From the NCBI RefSeq assembly GCF_014212135.1, contig NZ_JACJVQ010000005.1:325702-389701 (forward strand): 64,000 nt of DNA. Reading direction: 5' to 3'. Shown here in pieces: positions 18,575 through 27,310 of the stretch (positions are counted from its first letter, which is position 1; each line of letters begins with the position of its first letter). Source of the DNA: Cohnella thailandensis (GTDB lineage Bacteria; Bacillota; Bacilli; Paenibacillales; Paenibacillaceae). A program made the position numbers and the translations under genes. The notes beneath the pieces were generated by a model. That model searched no databases. It saw nothing but the letters and a program-made list of their open reading frames with translations, and was not told the DNA's origin.

Positions 18575-20026
18575 ATGGCGCAATGGCAACGATGGATCAG
18601 GGAACGCGGGAACGTCAATCGGAACGGACAAGCGGGGGGATCGGGCGATTCTCGGGAACATGCGGAATCCTCCCTTTCCGCATCAGGAAATGATAGCGCA
18701 CTCAATCATATGATAGAGGAAGCGTCGGTCATCTCCGACCGACTGCAGGCAGCCGTCGCCGAGGTGGATTCGAGCATGGGCCAGCTCGAGGAGATCGCGG
18801 GCCGAGCCGCGGAACAGGAGGAACGGCTTCGAATCAAGAGCAGAGAGGCCTCCGGGCAATTGGAGGAAGCCTTCTCCTCCCTTCAAGAAGTAGCCGCTTC
18901 TTCGGAGGAGATCCGCGTCATTTCGGAAGAGATGAGCGCCCAGAGCCGGGAAGCCCGGGATGTCGTCATCGAGGTCGCCCGTTCCTTGACGCACACCGAC
19001 GAAGTGATGAACGATTTGTCCGTCCATCACGGAACGATGGAAGAGACCGTTCGCAGCCTGATCGAACAAGCCTCCAAGATTAACGAGATCAACGCCTTGA
19101 TCCAAGAGATCGTGACCCAGACTTCGCTGCTCGCGCTTAACGCGGCGATTGAAGCGGCCCATGCGGGCGAGTACGGACTCGGATTCTCCGTCGTGGCGCA
19201 GGAGATCCGCAAGCTGGCGGAGCAGAGCGGCCATGCGGTCAAACGCTCGACTACGATCGTGAAGGATATCGAGAACGGCATCCGGCAAGTCGTCGCCTCG
19301 GTCGATCAAGAGAAGGAATCCGTATCTCGAGGTCTGGAGGAGATGAAGCATACGCGGGATCGGATGGATTCGATTTTTAACCATATCGTGAAGGTGGACT
19401 CCCAGGCGGGGAAGACGCTCGAAGCCGCCGGGGAGCAAGCGGAGAGAACGGGCTCCGCGAACGGCATGCTGAAGCAGGTGGTCGATTCCGTCGGACTCAT
19501 GGTCCGCGGCGTGGACGATACGCTGGTGCAGAATGAGCGGCAGCGCCAGGCGATCTCGAAGCTGGGGAGAGTATCCGCGGCCGTCAAGCGATCGGCGGAT
19601 GAACTGGCCGATTCCGTTCGCCAAGCGGGCGGACGCGCATTAGCGGCTGGACGGGACATCGATGCCGGCCGATGGACGGCGCTGCTCGCCGGAGTGCTGG
19701 AGCGGAACCCCGGTCTGTGCGGTCTAAACGAGGAGGAGCATCGCCGGAAGCTGGGCTCCTTGCTCAAGAGCACGGAGGGGATGGAGGCGATCTGGTCGAA
19801 CCGGAGCGACGGCACCTTCGTGTTCTCGGAGCCGGAAGCCGGCCTGCTTAACGCCAAGGGCAGGGAATGGTGGCAACGGGCGATGAACGGAGAGACTTTC
19901 GTATCCGATGTGTACTTATCTGCCATTACGAAACAACCTTGCTTGACGGTTTCGATGCCTATTCGGGATGAAGAAGGCCGAATGGCCGGCGTAATCGGAA
20001 TCGATATTGCAATTTCTACGAAATAA
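18575..20026 (+). CDS. Soluble methyl-accepting chemotaxis-type receptor with C-terminal sensor
   Basis: 483 residues and no membrane segment. Residues about 45-350 are a coiled-coil signalling hairpin with the conserved tip [20 protein letters not shown] followed by [23 protein letters not shown]. Residues about 375-483 resemble a Cache/PDC sensor ([20 protein letters not shown], then [18 protein letters not shown]). Most Cache receptors put the sensor outside the cell before the membrane helices; here it is C-terminal and apparently cytoplasmic. It would signal to CheA/CheW. The ATG follows GGAGGTG. Confidence 0.85.
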   Translation: MAQWQRWIRERGNVNRNGQAGGSGDSREHAESSLSASGNDSALNHMIEEASVISDRLQAAVAEVDSSMGQLEEIAGRAAEQEERLRIKSREASGQLEEAFSSLQEVAASSEEIRVISEEMSAQSREARDVVIEVARSLTHTDEVMNDLSVHHGTMEETVRSLIEQASKINEINALIQEIVTQTSLLALNAAIEAAHAGEYGLGFSVVAQEIRKLAEQSGHAVKRSTTIVKDIENGIRQVVASVDQEKESVSRGLEEMKHTRDRMDSIFNHIVKVDSQAGKTLEAAGEQAERTGSANGMLKQVVDSVGLMVRGVDDTLVQNERQRQAISKLGRVSAAVKRSADELADSVRQAGGRALAAGRDIDAGRWTALLAGVLERNPGLCGLNEEEHRRKLGSLLKSTEGMEAIWSNRSDGTFVFSEPEAGLLNAKGREWWQRAMNGETFVSDVYLSAITKQPCLTVSMPIRDEEGRMAGVIGIDIAISTK

Positions 20027-20115
20027 CCTGACATAAGCATTCTCAATCCTATCGATATCCTGTACAATATGTGTAGTTGTCACAAATGTTAACAAGGATA
20101 GATAGGTGATATTTC

Positions 20116-20463
20116 ATGAATGGACCGATGAGTTCTACGATCCCGGATACCTCTTCCGCTCGGAAGAATGCCGAGATCTATTCCTTTCTCGAATCCCTGA
20201 TCGAGAAGAGGGAAGAGGAGATTCGCGAGATCGAGCAGATGGTTGACCGGTACGAGCGTCGCGTCCAGAGGGAAGAGCAAGCCTATCGGACGATGTCGCC
20301 GATCCGGCGAATGTTGGCCGGCAGGAAGCCCGATCACCATCTCGCCGTGGAATACATTCATTATGTCAAGAAGCCGAAGGAGAAGGTTCGCCTGCTCCGG
20401 GAAGAGATAGAACGGTACCGGGCCATGCTTGAGGGGACTCTCCCGGTTGCGTTATCGGAATAG
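20116..20463 (+). CDS. Small helical protein, unknown function
   Basis: 115 residues, dominated by two charged helices likely to form a coiled coil: SLIEKREEEIREIEQMVDRY and KPKEKVRLLREEIERYRAML. Between them lies MSPIRRMLAGRKPDHHLAVEYIHY. There are no membrane segments or cysteines. AGGTGATA precedes the ATG. It lies between the chemoreceptor and a terminator and may be co-transcribed with the receptor. I do not recognise the family. Confidence 0.6.
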   Translation: MNGPMSSTIPDTSSARKNAEIYSFLESLIEKREEEIREIEQMVDRYERRVQREEQAYRTMSPIRRMLAGRKPDHHLAVEYIHYVKKPKEKVRLLREEIERYRAMLEGTLPVALSE

Positions 20464-20477
20464 GAAGCTTACTTGAT

Positions 20478-20533
20478 AAAAGGCCTGACGCCTAGGTGCT
20501 CTTGGGGAAGAGCGCCGGGCGCAGGCCTTTTTT
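20478..20533. terminator. Strong terminator upstream of the amtB 3' end
   Basis: AAAAGGCCTG ... CAGGCCTTTTTT, with an inner GCTCTT/AAGAGC stem. T-runs on both sides make it plausible in both directions. Confidence 0.85.
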
Positions 20534-20567
20534 ATCCGCTATATTGTTCTATTGACGTTAGCTTGGC

Positions 20568-21851
20568 TTAAGATGTAGGGTTGCGAAGCTCATCCACGTC
20601 GATGAAGTCCTTATCCTTGCTGTATGCGGGAACGCCGTGCAGAGCGACATCCAAGCCGATCTTCTCTTCGTCGGCGGTGACTCGAACCGGTCGCCAAGCT
20701 TGAATGAGCTTGAGGGCGATCCAGGTTAAGCCGAAGCCCCAAACGGCGACGACAGCGAGGCCGAGGGCCTGCGCGCCAAGCAGGTGCAAGCCGCCGCCAT
20801 GGAACAGGCCGGCGTGCGAAGCGGTGCCCGGCAGGGCGAAGAGTCCGACGGCAAGGGTGCCGATGCTTCCGCTGACTCCGTGAACGGCGAAGGCTCCCAC
20901 GGGATCGTCTACCCTGCGTTTCTCCAGCCATTCGGAAACGAGCACCATGGCGATCCCCGATACGGCGCCGATGCCGATCGCGGCGGCGTCGGAGACGAAG
21001 GCGCATCCGGCCGTAATGCCGACCAAGCCGGCCAACGCTCCGTTAATGACCATCGGAGGATCCGCTTTCTGGTAGCGCAGCATGGTGAACAGAATGCAGG
21101 CCGCGCATCCCGCCGCCGATGCCAGCATGGTCGTCACCGCGATATGGCCGATGCCGGTATTCGTGGCGCTAAGGGTACTTCCGGAATTGAAGCCGAACCA
21201 GCCGAACCAGAGGACGAACGCCCCGACGGAGGCGAGCGGGAGATTGGACGGAGGGACGATGTTGATCTTGCCCTCCGGGCCGAAGCGCCCGAGGCGAGGA
21301 CCCAGGAACAGGGCCGCGGCGAGGGCGGCGAAGCCTCCAAGGGCGTGAATGGCCGCGGAGCCGGCGAAATCGATCATGCCGAGCTTGGCCAGCCAACCGT
21401 CGGCCGACCAGATCCAGTGACCGGAGATCGGATAGATGAGACCCGTCATGACGATGGTATACAAAATATAAGCTCGAAAGTGAATCCGTTCCGCGGCGGC
21501 TCCCGAGACGATAGAGATAACGGCGATGACGAAGGCGCATTGGAACAGCCAGAAAGTATCGGACGTAATATTCGTCGGCAGATGGCTAAGATCGCCCTTC
21601 AAGAGGAAGCCGGACGAACCGATAACGCTTCCAAGATCCCGGCCGTGCATCAGGCCGAAGCCGATCAAGTAAAAGACCAGCGCTCCGAACGCGATATCGA
21701 CGAATACCTTCATGATGATGCTGACGGCATTCTTCTGCCTGACGAAGCCCGCTTCGAGCAGGGCGAAGCCGCCTTCCATCAAAAGAATCATGGCGGCCGT
21801 CAGAACGACCCATATCGTATCTAAACCGTTGGACACATCTGTTAGCTGCAT
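20568..21851 (-). CDS. amtB: Ammonium transporter
   Basis: 427 residues with about eleven membrane helices. Family blocks include GGFALLEAGFVRQKNAVSI, FDFAGSAAIHALGG-like IDFAGSAAIHALGGFAAL, WFGWFGFNSGS, NGALAGLVGITAGCAFV and AVHGVSGSIG. The two pore histidines are in IHALGG and AVHGVSG. It conducts ammonium/ammonia across the membrane. No glnK (PII) gene lies next to it, unlike Bacillus amtB-glnK. Upstream is a perfect nitrogen box and promoter, so it is probably activated when nitrogen is scarce. Confidence 0.95.
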   Translation of the reverse strand: MQLTDVSNGLDTIWVVLTAAMILLMEGGFALLEAGFVRQKNAVSIIMKVFVDIAFGALVFYLIGFGLMHGRDLGSVIGSSGFLLKGDLSHLPTNITSDTFWLFQCAFVIAVISIVSGAAAERIHFRAYILYTIVMTGLIYPISGHWIWSADGWLAKLGMIDFAGSAAIHALGGFAALAAALFLGPRLGRFGPEGKINIVPPSNLPLASVGAFVLWFGWFGFNSGSTLSATNTGIGHIAVTTMLASAAGCAACILFTMLRYQKADPPMVINGALAGLVGITAGCAFVSDAAAIGIGAVSGIAMVLVSEWLEKRRVDDPVGAFAVHGVSGSIGTLAVGLFALPGTASHAGLFHGGGLHLLGAQALGLAVVAVWGFGLTWIALKLIQAWRPVRVTADEEKIGLDVALHGVPAYSKDKDFIDVDELRNPTS

Positions 21852-21909
21852 AAGCTCAACTCCGTCAAAAATTGTAGAAACCTGACATGAAAACTCTCAA
21901 ACCGGACTC

Positions 21910-21938
21910 ATTATATAGTGAGGAGTTAACGATGTCAA
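21910..21938 (-). promoter_or_regulatory. amtB promoter
   Basis: On the minus strand: TTGACA (21938-21933), 17-base spacer, TATAAT (21915-21910). This is a near-ideal vegetative promoter about 60 bases before the amtB start. Confidence 0.8.
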
Positions 21939-21945
21939 CGAAGAT

Positions 21946-21962
21946 TGTTAGTTTACGTCACA
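21946..21962 (-). promoter_or_regulatory. TnrA/GlnR-type nitrogen box at amtB
   Basis: TGTGACGTAAACTAACA on the minus strand is a perfect TGTNAN7TNACA. Its centre is about 51 bases upstream of the predicted transcription start, the place where TnrA activates promoters in Bacillus. Confidence 0.8.
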
Positions 21963-21995
21963 TCGATGGCGGAAGCCGACCCGAAGGCGATCGCC

Positions 21996-22063
21996 TCGGT
22001 CTCGAGACCGAAGCGACAATCCATCTCGCGCCGCTTTAGGGATTGCGGCAATGCCGTTATAAT
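21996..22063 (+). promoter_or_regulatory. liaFSR promoter with upstream palindrome
   Basis: TTTAGG (22035-22040), 17-base spacer, TATAAT (22058-22063). The -35 is poor, which suggests an activator. A perfect 16-base palindrome, TCGGTCTCGAGACCGA (21996-22011), is centred about 66 bases upstream of the predicted start. It is a candidate LiaR site, not matched to a known consensus. Confidence 0.5.
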
Positions 22064-22169
22064 AGGTAGAGTAAACGTTGCGTCTCCTACCGTTGCGGTT
22101 ATTATTGTGCCGTTAACGCAGATACGCATTTCAGATACGCACATTATGTTTGCTTACGGAGGAATCGTT

Positions 22170-23165
22170 ATGCAATCCCTACTTCATCGGATTTTCTGGG
22201 GGATCGTTCTGGTCGGGGTCGGGGTGATCTTCCTGTTAAACCAAGCGGGTGTCATCTCTATTGACATCGGGGACGTGTTCAAGACCTTCTGGCCGGTCAT
22301 TCTGCTGCTGGTCGGCGTGCAAGGAATGCTCCTGCAGCGAAACGGCGGGCAATGGTGGAATGCGATCCTTATCTTGCTGGCCTTATATTTTCTTGCCCGG
22401 AATCTGGATTGGGTCGATTGGGAGTTTCATGACTTGATTCGATTCGTCGGCCCCGTCGCGCTTATCGTCTTTGGCCTCTTCATGATCGTGCGCGGCGGCC
22501 GTACCAAAAAGAAGCCGAGCGAAGAAGCCGAATGGAACACGATCAATCCGACTCCGATGTCCCCGCCGCCTCCGCCGGCGCCTCCATCCGAGCCTCCCGT
22601 CGACAGGGGTCCTCCGCCGGCGCCGGAACCTCTCGACCTCGGTTTCGATCCTTCCGAACCTAAGTTCGAAGAAATCCCGGAGCAAGATCCGCGGCCTCGG
22701 GACAGCTCTTATATGAAGCATAAATATTGGAAGGAGCACCATCAAGAGTCGCGTTGGGACGGCGGGTATTGGGATCATTCGCCGAAGCGCGAGAACCATT
22801 CGCGCTTCATCGGAGATTTCGATATCGGCAGCGATTACTTCGAGCTGCGTCCGATGAGCATCTCCAATTTCATCGGAGATACGAGACTGGATCTGACCCG
22901 CGCGCAAATTCCGGCCGGAGAAACGAAAATTTACGTGTCTTCGTTCATCGGGGATGTCAAGGTGTTTATCCCGAACGATTTCTCCGTCGGCGTTCGGGTC
23001 GTGTCGAGCAGCTTTATCGGCGACGTGGCCGTGCTGGAGCAGAAACGCGACGGTTTTTTTAACCAGGTGAACCTTCAGACGCCGAATTTCGAGGATACCG
23101 CCAAACGTATCATTATCATTGTCAGCACCTTTATCGGCGATGTTCGCATCAAGAAGGTAGGATAA
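22170..23165 (+). CDS. liaF: LiaF-like cell-envelope stress protein
   Basis: 331 residues. The N-terminus has four membrane helices (IFWGIVLVGVGVIFLLNQAG onward). A proline-rich linker (MSPPPPPAPPSEPP) and a C-terminal LiaF domain with five FIGD repeats (NFIGDTRLDL, SFIGDVKVFI, TFIGDVRIKK) follow. In Bacillus LiaF inhibits the LiaS kinase until cell-wall antibiotics disturb the lipid II cycle. ATG 22170 follows GGAGG; the frame is open upstream but has no ribosome site. liaS starts four bases after the stop. Confidence 0.93.
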   Translation: MQSLLHRIFWGIVLVGVGVIFLLNQAGVISIDIGDVFKTFWPVILLLVGVQGMLLQRNGGQWWNAILILLALYFLARNLDWVDWEFHDLIRFVGPVALIVFGLFMIVRGGRTKKKPSEEAEWNTINPTPMSPPPPPAPPSEPPVDRGPPPAPEPLDLGFDPSEPKFEEIPEQDPRPRDSSYMKHKYWKEHHQESRWDGGYWDHSPKRENHSRFIGDFDIGSDYFELRPMSISNFIGDTRLDLTRAQIPAGETKIYVSSFIGDVKVFIPNDFSVGVRVVSSSFIGDVAVLEQKRDGFFNQVNLQTPNFEDTAKRIIIIVSTFIGDVRIKKVG

Positions 23166-23169
23166 ACGG

Positions 23170-24180
23170 ATGATTCGGCTCATGCGCAACAGCAAGTGGG
23201 AATGGGCGGTTTACGCGGGAGTATCGACGGCCTTTATGCTGGGACTCGTCTACGCGGCATGGACGACCATTCGCGGGAACGTTCCGGAGATGAATTGGTG
23301 GAGCGGATGGGCGGTCGCATTATGGATCGCCGATGTCGCTATCGCTTATCTGCTTGGCAGGCGAATTCATCGCCGGCTGGATCAGCTGCAGCTGGCGATG
23401 AAGGAAGCCGCGACCAGCAACTGGAGCGTTCGGCTTCCGGAGCTGTCGAGAGACGCGTTCGGCGAGACATACCGGGAATTCAACGCCATGTTGGACAGGC
23501 TGGAAACTCGAATGAAGCTCCTTCAGCAGCTCGGCGAGAAGAACGTGATGGAGGAAGCGCCCGCCCTCGAGGTGGCGGTCCAAGAGGAACGCAGACGATT
23601 GGCCAGGGACCTGCACGATACGGTCAGCCAGCAGCTCTTCGCCCTGCATATGGCGGCGTCGGCGCTGCCCAAGCTGGTCGAACGAAATCCGGAGCAGGGC
23701 GGCAAGGTGATGGAGCAGTTGATCGAGATGTCCTCGTCCGCCCAGAAGCAGATGAGAGGACTTATCGCCCAGCTTCGGCCGATGGAGCTTCAAGGCAAAT
23801 CGCTGACCGAGGCGTTCGATCGCTGGTTCCCGGATTTCTGTCGGCAGAACGGCCTTCAAGGAACGCTTGACGTTCAAGTGAATAGACCGATCTCCGAGGC
23901 CAAGGAGCATCAAATCTTTCTGATCGCGCAAGAAGCGATGGCGAACGTCGTTAAGCATTCCAAAGCCAGCGAGGTCCGCTTGGCTCTGGGAGAGACGGAG
24001 AGTCAAATCATGCTGCAGATCGAAGACAACGGCGAAGGCTTCAAGGCGGAGCAGATTCGGGCGGGATCGTACGGCCTTACGTCCATGCGCGAGAGGGCCG
24101 AGAAGCTGGGAGGCGAGGCCGAGATCGTCACGAAGCCGGGCACGGGGACGAGGGTGCTGGTTCGATTTCCGAATTTCTGA
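23170..24180 (+). CDS. liaS: LiaS-like sensor histidine kinase
   Basis: 336 residues. Two membrane helices near the N-terminus enclose a very short external loop, followed by a HAMP-like segment. A HisKA_3 dimerisation domain (RRRLARDLHDTVSQQLFALH, phosphoacceptor His in DLHD) and an HATPase domain (AQEAMANVVKHSKA, IEDNGEGF, GLTSMRERAEKLGG) complete it. The minimal external sensing loop is typical of intramembrane-sensing kinases. With liaF and liaR it forms a complete envelope-stress module. Confidence 0.93.
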   Translation: MIRLMRNSKWEWAVYAGVSTAFMLGLVYAAWTTIRGNVPEMNWWSGWAVALWIADVAIAYLLGRRIHRRLDQLQLAMKEAATSNWSVRLPELSRDAFGETYREFNAMLDRLETRMKLLQQLGEKNVMEEAPALEVAVQEERRRLARDLHDTVSQQLFALHMAASALPKLVERNPEQGGKVMEQLIEMSSSAQKQMRGLIAQLRPMELQGKSLTEAFDRWFPDFCRQNGLQGTLDVQVNRPISEAKEHQIFLIAQEAMANVVKHSKASEVRLALGETESQIMLQIEDNGEGFKAEQIRAGSYGLTSMRERAEKLGGEAEIVTKPGTGTRVLVRFPNF

Positions 24181-24205
24181 TTAATTAATGAAGGGACATG
24201 ACACG

Positions 24206-24871
24206 ATGAGCGCGGAATTAGAGAATTGCAAGGTTCTGATCGTAGACGATCACGAGATGGTGAGGACCGGCCTGCGAACCTATCTGATGCTGGATCCCAG
24301 ATTCGAGGTCATCGGGGAGGCGGGGGGCGGTCAAGAAGCGGTAACGAACCTGACTGGCGGCAGCTATGGCGGGCAGCTTCCCGACCTCGTTCTCATGGAC
24401 CTGATGATGCCCGATATGAACGGCGTGGAAGCGACCAAAGCGCTCTTGGACCGATTCCCCGGGCTTCGGATCATTATCCTGACGAGCTTCCTCGAGGATG
24501 ATAAAGTGATCGAAGCGATGGAAGCGGGGGCGGTCAGCTACGTTCTCAAAACCGTGTCGGCGGAAGAGCTCATCTATGCGATGCAAGGGGCGATGCGAAG
24601 CATGCCGGTCATGAGCGCGGAAGTGTCCCAGGCTCTGACGAGAGGCTTGCGGCAGCGCTCCGTGAAGAACGAGGAGGAAGGGCTAACCGAACGGGAGCGG
24701 GAGGTGCTGCTTCTGATCGCGGAGGGGAAGTCCAACAAGGAGATCGGAGACGAGCTTCACATCAGCATCAAGACCGTCAAGACCCACGTGAGCAACCTGC
24801 TCATGAAGTGCAGCGCGGAGGATCGCACGCAGCTCGCCATTTATGCTCATCGGAAGGGCTGGGCCCAATAA
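24206..24871 (+). CDS. liaR: LiaR-like response regulator
   Basis: 221 residues. The receiver domain has VLIVDDHEMVRTGL, phosphoacceptor Asp in LVLMDLMMPDMNG, and the conserved Lys in YVLKTVSAEEL. The LuxR-type HTH is LTEREREVLLLIAEGKSNKE followed by IGDELHISIKTVKTHVSN. ATG 24206 (MSAELEN) is preferred over 24188 because AAGGGA lies between them. It acts with LiaS; targets are likely envelope-protection genes. Confidence 0.93.
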   Translation: MSAELENCKVLIVDDHEMVRTGLRTYLMLDPRFEVIGEAGGGQEAVTNLTGGSYGGQLPDLVLMDLMMPDMNGVEATKALLDRFPGLRIIILTSFLEDDKVIEAMEAGAVSYVLKTVSAEELIYAMQGAMRSMPVMSAEVSQALTRGLRQRSVKNEEEGLTEREREVLLLIAEGKSNKEIGDELHISIKTVKTHVSNLLMKCSAEDRTQLAIYAHRKGWAQ

Positions 24872-24929
24872 GGCAACGGTTAAAAACGGAGGAAAACGGC
24901 AACGATAAGGAATAAAAGGGAGATTCCCC

Positions 24930-25343
24930 ATGATTCCATTGCCATCGCGTTTAACCTCTCAGGTTCAGGAATTCGTTCTCGTCCAGAACGCTCTAGCGGA
25001 GAAAGGCTTCGCCCTCGGCGGTTCTTGGGATTACGACAGCGGTTCCTTCGATTGCGCCCTCGACGAGGACAATAAGGTGTGGCTTCGGCTGCCTTTTCAA
25101 GTGACCAACGGGCATATCGACAGCGAGACGGAGGACAACGACGCGAAGATTCGTTTCGGAGAGCCCTATGTCTTGAAGCACTTGTATAATGAAGGGCTCG
25201 ACTCCGAAGCGCAGCCCAGAACGTTCGGCGCGGCGTTCGATCAATTCCAGGATCCGGTCGATTCGGACGCGGGCATCGAGCCGGGATGGGTGGATAAAGC
25301 CAAAGAGCGCTTAAAGGAAGTAGAGCAAATCTATCCGGCGTAA
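24930..25343 (+). CDS. YugN-like family protein
   Basis: 137 residues, soluble. The pattern FVLVQNALAEKGFALGGSWDY, FDCALDEDNKVWLRLPF, FGEPYVLKHLYNEGLD and DPVDSDAGIEPGWVDKAKE matches the YugN-like family (function unknown) of Bacilli. AAGGGAGA precedes the ATG. It follows liaR by 58 bases with no terminator between, so read-through from the lia operon is possible. A terminator follows. Confidence 0.78.
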   Translation: MIPLPSRLTSQVQEFVLVQNALAEKGFALGGSWDYDSGSFDCALDEDNKVWLRLPFQVTNGHIDSETEDNDAKIRFGEPYVLKHLYNEGLDSEAQPRTFGAAFDQFQDPVDSDAGIEPGWVDKAKERLKEVEQIYPA

Positions 25344-25363
25344 TGAATGCTAAGAACACGAGA

Positions 25364-25399
25364 GCGCCCTCCGGAAATCCCGGGGGGCCTGCGTTTTTT
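25364..25399 (+). terminator. Terminator after yugN-like gene
   Basis: GCCCTCCGG / CCCGGGGGGC with loop AAAT, then GCGTTTTTT. Confidence 0.75.
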
Positions 25400-25429
25400 A
25401 ATCCGGTTTTAACGGCCGTTTGAGCTTTT

Positions 25430-25505
25430 GTTCATATTCCGTTCATCTTTTAGATATTGTTCACTTTGAATTAATCTTGTTTTAAGGTTGAAGAGTGAAT
25501 ATATA
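25430..25505 (+). promoter_or_regulatory. htrA promoter with GTTCAT/C repeats
   Basis: TTGTTT (25477-25482), 17-base spacer, TATATA (25500-25505). Upstream are three direct hexamers: GTTCAT at 25430 and 25441 and GTTCAC at 25459. Eleven-base spacing is typical of OmpR-type regulator sites, and such a regulator is encoded downstream. Confidence 0.5.
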
Positions 25506-25571
25506 ACCAAGACGAAGTTGACGCACGCCGAGGCGATAACAAGCCGCGCGTATAACGAGGAGGACTGGAAG

Positions 25572-27209
25572 ATGGAAGACAACAACTACAAGAAGCCGGA
25601 AGATTTATTCGGATTTCGATATGCCGGCGACGGCAACGATAACGACGAGCGGGAAACCCGCAAGGCCGAACCGATGAACTCGGATAACGCCCAGGAGGAA
25701 GGCGAGACGATCTACAGCCCGTATTCCTCCCATACGGATAACCAGCCGAGGGCAACGGCGACGAGCTCTTCGAACGGCACGTACACCTATGGGCCTTTCT
25801 CCGGCGGCGGCAGCGCTCCCGGAGGTTCGGATTCCGGCAACGAAGGCGGCAGGCAGGAACTGATTCCGGTCGCGAGAGAGCCTCGGCCGTTTACCGTGTC
25901 CGGAGGCGGACGCGATTGGGAGTCTCCGCCGCGCCGCAAAGGAACCTCGCTGAGAGCCGTTTTCGCTTCCTTTATGGTAGGCGTCGTCGCCGTAGGCGGA
26001 CTCATGTTCGCGGCGGACCGGGGCAACTGGTTCTCGGACAATCCGGCGGCGAGCAGCGCGGCGGCATCGTCGCAATCTTCGCAGACCAAGGCGAACACGG
26101 TGAGCAACACGACCGACACGGTAAGGCCGAACAACATCTCGAAAATCTTCGAGCAAGCGAGCCCGGCCGTCGTCAAGATCGAGACTTATACATCGGTTCA
26201 ACAGTCTTCCGGAAGCGGCAGTTGGATGGACGATCCGTTCTTCCGCCAATTCTTCGGCGACGAGCAGAACGGCCAGGGCGGCAACGGCGGCTCCAACGGC
26301 GGTTCCAACGGCAGCGACGACAATCTGCAGGAATCCGGCATGGGCTCCGGCTTCATCTTCGACTCTACCGGCTATATTCTAACGAACGAGCACGTGATCG
26401 ACGGAGCGAAGAAAGTCGAAGTCACGGTCAACGGTTACGATCAACCGTTCACCGCAGAAGTGCTGGGCTCCAGCTACGATCTCGACCTCGCCGTTCTGAA
26501 GATCGAAGGCAGCGGCTTCCCGACCCTGACGCTGGGCGATTCCAATGCTGCGAACATGGGCGACTGGGTCGTCGCGATCGGCAATCCTTACGGATTCGAT
26601 CATACCGTTACGGTCGGAGTCCTGAGCTCGAACGAACGCGAAATCAGCATTCAAGACACGAACGGCACGCGCAATTACGAGCATCTGCTGCAGACCGACG
26701 CTTCGATCAACCCCGGCAACTCCGGCGGTCCGCTGCTTAACCTGAACGGCGAAGTCATCGGCATCAACACGGCCGTCAGCTCCGAGGCGCAAGGCATCGG
26801 CTTCGCGATCCCGACGAGCACGATCAGCGAGGTACTCGAGAATCTGAAGACCAACACGAAGATTCCGACGAAGCCGTCTCCGTTCATCGGCGCGACGCTG
26901 CAGGACCTGTCCGCCAATACGGCTAGACAGCTTGGACTGAGCGACACGAAAGGCGCGGTCGTGTACAACGTGCTGTACAATTCTCCCGCCTATAACGGAG
27001 ACCTTCGCCAATACGACGTCATCACGGGCATCGACGGCACGAGCTACAAGAACAGCCAAGAGATCATCGACGCCATCCAGAAGAAGAGCGTCGGAGACAA
27101 GGTCACGTTGAACGTCATTCGCGCCGGCAAGAATATCGATATCTCCGTAACGATCGGCGACAAGAACGACTTCGAACAGCAGCAGCAAGAGACGCAGACG
27201 CAGCAATAA
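25572..27209 (+). CDS. htrA: HtrA-type membrane-anchored serine protease with PDZ domain
   Basis: 545 residues. A long hydrophilic, low-complexity cytoplasmic tail (about 1-130) precedes one membrane helix (FASFMVGVVAVGGLMFAA). The trypsin-like domain has the triad His in ILTNEHVI, Asp in YDLDLAVLK and Ser in NPGNSGGPLL. A PDZ domain (ATLQDLSANTARQLGL onward) ends the protein. A Gly/Ser/Asn-rich insert precedes the protease domain. It degrades or refolds damaged exported proteins. ATG 25572 follows AGGAGG; the region before it does not look coding. The adjacent two-component pair resembles a CssRS arrangement. Confidence 0.93.
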   Translation: MEDNNYKKPEDLFGFRYAGDGNDNDERETRKAEPMNSDNAQEEGETIYSPYSSHTDNQPRATATSSSNGTYTYGPFSGGGSAPGGSDSGNEGGRQELIPVAREPRPFTVSGGGRDWESPPRRKGTSLRAVFASFMVGVVAVGGLMFAADRGNWFSDNPAASSAAASSQSSQTKANTVSNTTDTVRPNNISKIFEQASPAVVKIETYTSVQQSSGSGSWMDDPFFRQFFGDEQNGQGGNGGSNGGSNGSDDNLQESGMGSGFIFDSTGYILTNEHVIDGAKKVEVTVNGYDQPFTAEVLGSSYDLDLAVLKIEGSGFPTLTLGDSNAANMGDWVVAIGNPYGFDHTVTVGVLSSNEREISIQDTNGTRNYEHLLQTDASINPGNSGGPLLNLNGEVIGINTAVSSEAQGIGFAIPTSTISEVLENLKTNTKIPTKPSPFIGATLQDLSANTARQLGLSDTKGAVVYNVLYNSPAYNGDLRQYDVITGIDGTSYKNSQEIIDAIQKKSVGDKVTLNVIRAGKNIDISVTIGDKNDFEQQQQETQTQQ

Positions 27210-27232
27210 CCACGATAGCGGTCAGAACAGTC

Positions 27233-27266
27233 AGAAGGGCAGTCTTTCAAGGCTGCCCTTCTTTCT
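27233..27266 (+). terminator. Terminator after htrA
   Basis: AGAAGGGCAG / CTGCCCTTCT stem, then TTCT. Partial read-through to the regulator gene is possible. Confidence 0.75.
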
Positions 27267-27310
27267 ATACAATAGAAGAGAAATTATCTGCCACTTATAA
27301 GGAGCGAGCC

